Of a DNA stretch of 64,000 bases, positions 63,132-64,000 are shown in pieces. A program made the position numbers and the translations under genes. The stretch spans positions 4,836,001 through 4,900,000 of the forward strand of contig NZ_CP035758.1 of NCBI RefSeq assembly GCF_004208415.1. The letters run 5' to 3'. The notes under the pieces are model-generated. The model was not told the DNA's origin, searched no databases, and was given only the letters and a program-made list of their open reading frames with translations. Origin of the DNA: Ktedonosporobacter rubrisoli. GTDB taxonomy: Bacteria; Chloroflexota; Ktedonobacteria; Ktedonobacterales; Ktedonobacteraceae. The stretch's first letter is position 1; each line of letters opens with the position of its first letter.

Positions 63132-63893
63132 ATGGTAAAGATTTTGGTCGTCGATGACCATTTATTGATGAGGCGTGCTGTACGAGAGGTCATCGAAAAA
63201 GAAGGCGATTTATCTGTAGTTGCAGAGGCCGGCAACGGTCTTGAGGCAGAAACCCGGGCCGCTGAAACACAGCCAGATGTCGTTCTTATGGACCTTGATA
63301 TGCCTGATTGCAACGGTTTTGAGGCAACTGAGCGGGTTCTGGCTTGCTCTCCCGGTTCACGTGTTGTTATTTTTACAGCATCACACGAAGAGCAGCATGT
63401 ATTTCAGGCCATCCAGAGGGGCGCTATCGGCTATATCACCAAGGATATCGAGCCGGAGGCACTTGTGCACGCGATACGCTGCGCCGCTCGCAACGATCTC
63501 TGCATTCCAGGCTCGCTGGCCACGCAAGTCCTGGCCCACTTACGCGCTATTTGGCAAGCTCACGGCCCCTTCTCCACAGCAGGTTCATTTGCCTCAGCAG
63601 GCAGCATCGCTTACCGCACTCCTCGCCGCTCGGGAAGACGTGCAGTCACGGCAGCCCTCTCCGCAGAGCAGCTCTGCACTTCACCTGGCCTACCAACCAA
63701 CACCAAGCGCCCCCTCACTGGGAGGGAACAGGAGATTCTCGACCTGATGCGCCGCGGCCGTAAGAACCGCGAGATTGCCGGCGAACTATGCATCGCCGAA
63801 TCCACTGTACATAAGCATGTACAAAATATTTTCGAGAAGCTGCACGCACGTAACCGGACTGAGGCTATCTATCTCACCAATCCAGACAATTAG
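63132..63893 (+). CDS. NarL/FixJ-family response regulator
   Basis: 253 residues. Receiver domain 1-120: ILVVDDHLLMRRAV, phosphate acceptor in DVVLMDLDMPDCNG, VVIFTAS and GYITKDIEPEALVHAI. A Ser/Ala-rich linker of about 60 residues (140-200) is longer than usual. The LuxR-type HTH at 190-250 is LTGREQEILDLMRRGRKNREIAGELCIAESTVHKHVQNIFEKLHARNRTEAI. No partner kinase is in view, though the window ends 107 bases later. Confidence 0.95.
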   Translation: MVKILVVDDHLLMRRAVREVIEKEGDLSVVAEAGNGLEAETRAAETQPDVVLMDLDMPDCNGFEATERVLACSPGSRVVIFTASHEEQHVFQAIQRGAIGYITKDIEPEALVHAIRCAARNDLCIPGSLATQVLAHLRAIWQAHGPFSTAGSFASAGSIAYRTPRRSGRRAVTAALSAEQLCTSPGLPTNTKRPLTGREQEILDLMRRGRKNREIAGELCIAESTVHKHVQNIFEKLHARNRTEAIYLTNPDN

Positions 63894-63908
63894 TTTTGCC
63901 TATGGCAT

Positions 63909-63937
63909 GAGAAGCTCATCCCTTCAATGGGATGGGC
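63909..63937 (+). terminator. Hairpin after the response regulator
   Basis: AAGCTCATCCC pairs with GGGATGGGCTT (one mismatch) 15 bases after the stop at 63893. No U tract follows, so termination is uncertain. Confidence 0.4.
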
Positions 63938-64000
63938 TTGCCAGAAAATTTGTGAGTTTGCTCCGAGCAGGCCCGACCAGGACCTTTATAGAAGGTTCTG

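Overview
The window looks like a piece of a Ktedonobacteria-type Chloroflexi chromosome. This is inferred from gene content and not proven: DUF4388 (PATAN) proteins, WD40 repeats, an IscB remnant, chloroplast-like group II introns, an unusual bacterial-envelope gene set, and a short EF-Ts. Base composition is moderate, with AT-rich accessory patches at 8-13 kb and GC-richer housekeeping stretches.

Layout. (1) 1-2450: the 3' part of a 1-pyrroline-5-carboxylate dehydrogenase gene and a metallo-beta-lactamase-fold hydrolase. (2) 2560-7920: a mobile-element wreck on the minus strand. An IscB-like C-terminal coding remnant and an upstream structured RNA (candidate omega RNA/HEARO) flank a group II intron (A). 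Intron A's own reverse-transcriptase gene is split by a second group II intron (B). (3) 7950-13500: small accessory genes (membrane protein, XRE regulator, WD40 protein, secreted protein, two DUF4388 proteins) and a segmental duplication of about 450 bp. (4) 13634-23149, minus strand: a repeated biosynthetic module, [ATP-grasp ligase - flavin monooxygenase-like - NodB polysaccharide deacetylase]. It is present twice in full plus one extra deacetylase, and ends with a WbpD-type acetyltransferase. (5) 23884-39811, plus strand: an exopolysaccharide operon with a Wzc-like kinase/length determinant, a nucleotide-sugar dehydrogenase, a 970-residue flippase-polymerase fusion, four glycosyltransferases, two asparagine-synthase-type amidotransferases and a sugar epimerase. 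It is followed by a minus-strand oxidoreductase/aminotransferase pair and a plus-strand priming sugar transferase. (6) 43146-46255: a lone MshEN/GspE-N protein, an OmpR-type regulator, a DUF212 membrane protein and xseB. (7) 46419-62538: housekeeping genes on the minus strand: xseA, accB-like, efp, a proline peptidase, aroQ, aroK-aroB fusion, ispG, rseP, dxr, cdsA, uppS, frr, pyrH, tsf, rpsB. A tRNA-Val is transcribed the other way. (8) 63132-63893: a NarL-type response regulator.

How it fits together. The dehydrogenase (25409), Gfo/Idh oxidoreductase (39869), DegT aminotransferase (40959) and WbpD-like acetyltransferase (13634) match the four enzyme classes that convert UDP-GlcNAc to UDP-2,3-diacetamido-glucuronic acid in the WbpA/B/E/D pathway. 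The two AsnB-type proteins could amidate such a uronic acid. The sugar transferase would prime the lipid carrier, the glycosyltransferases would extend the unit, and the MurJ-Wzy fusion would flip and polymerise it under control of the Wzc-like protein. The ATP-grasp/flavin/NodB module next door is probably a dedicated modification system, but its product cannot be read from sequence.

Four reading-frame breaks (iscB remnant, intron B reverse transcriptase, one ATP-grasp gene, cdsA) are each cured by adding one base to a homopolymer run. cdsA is normally essential, so sequencing or assembly error must be considered for all four.
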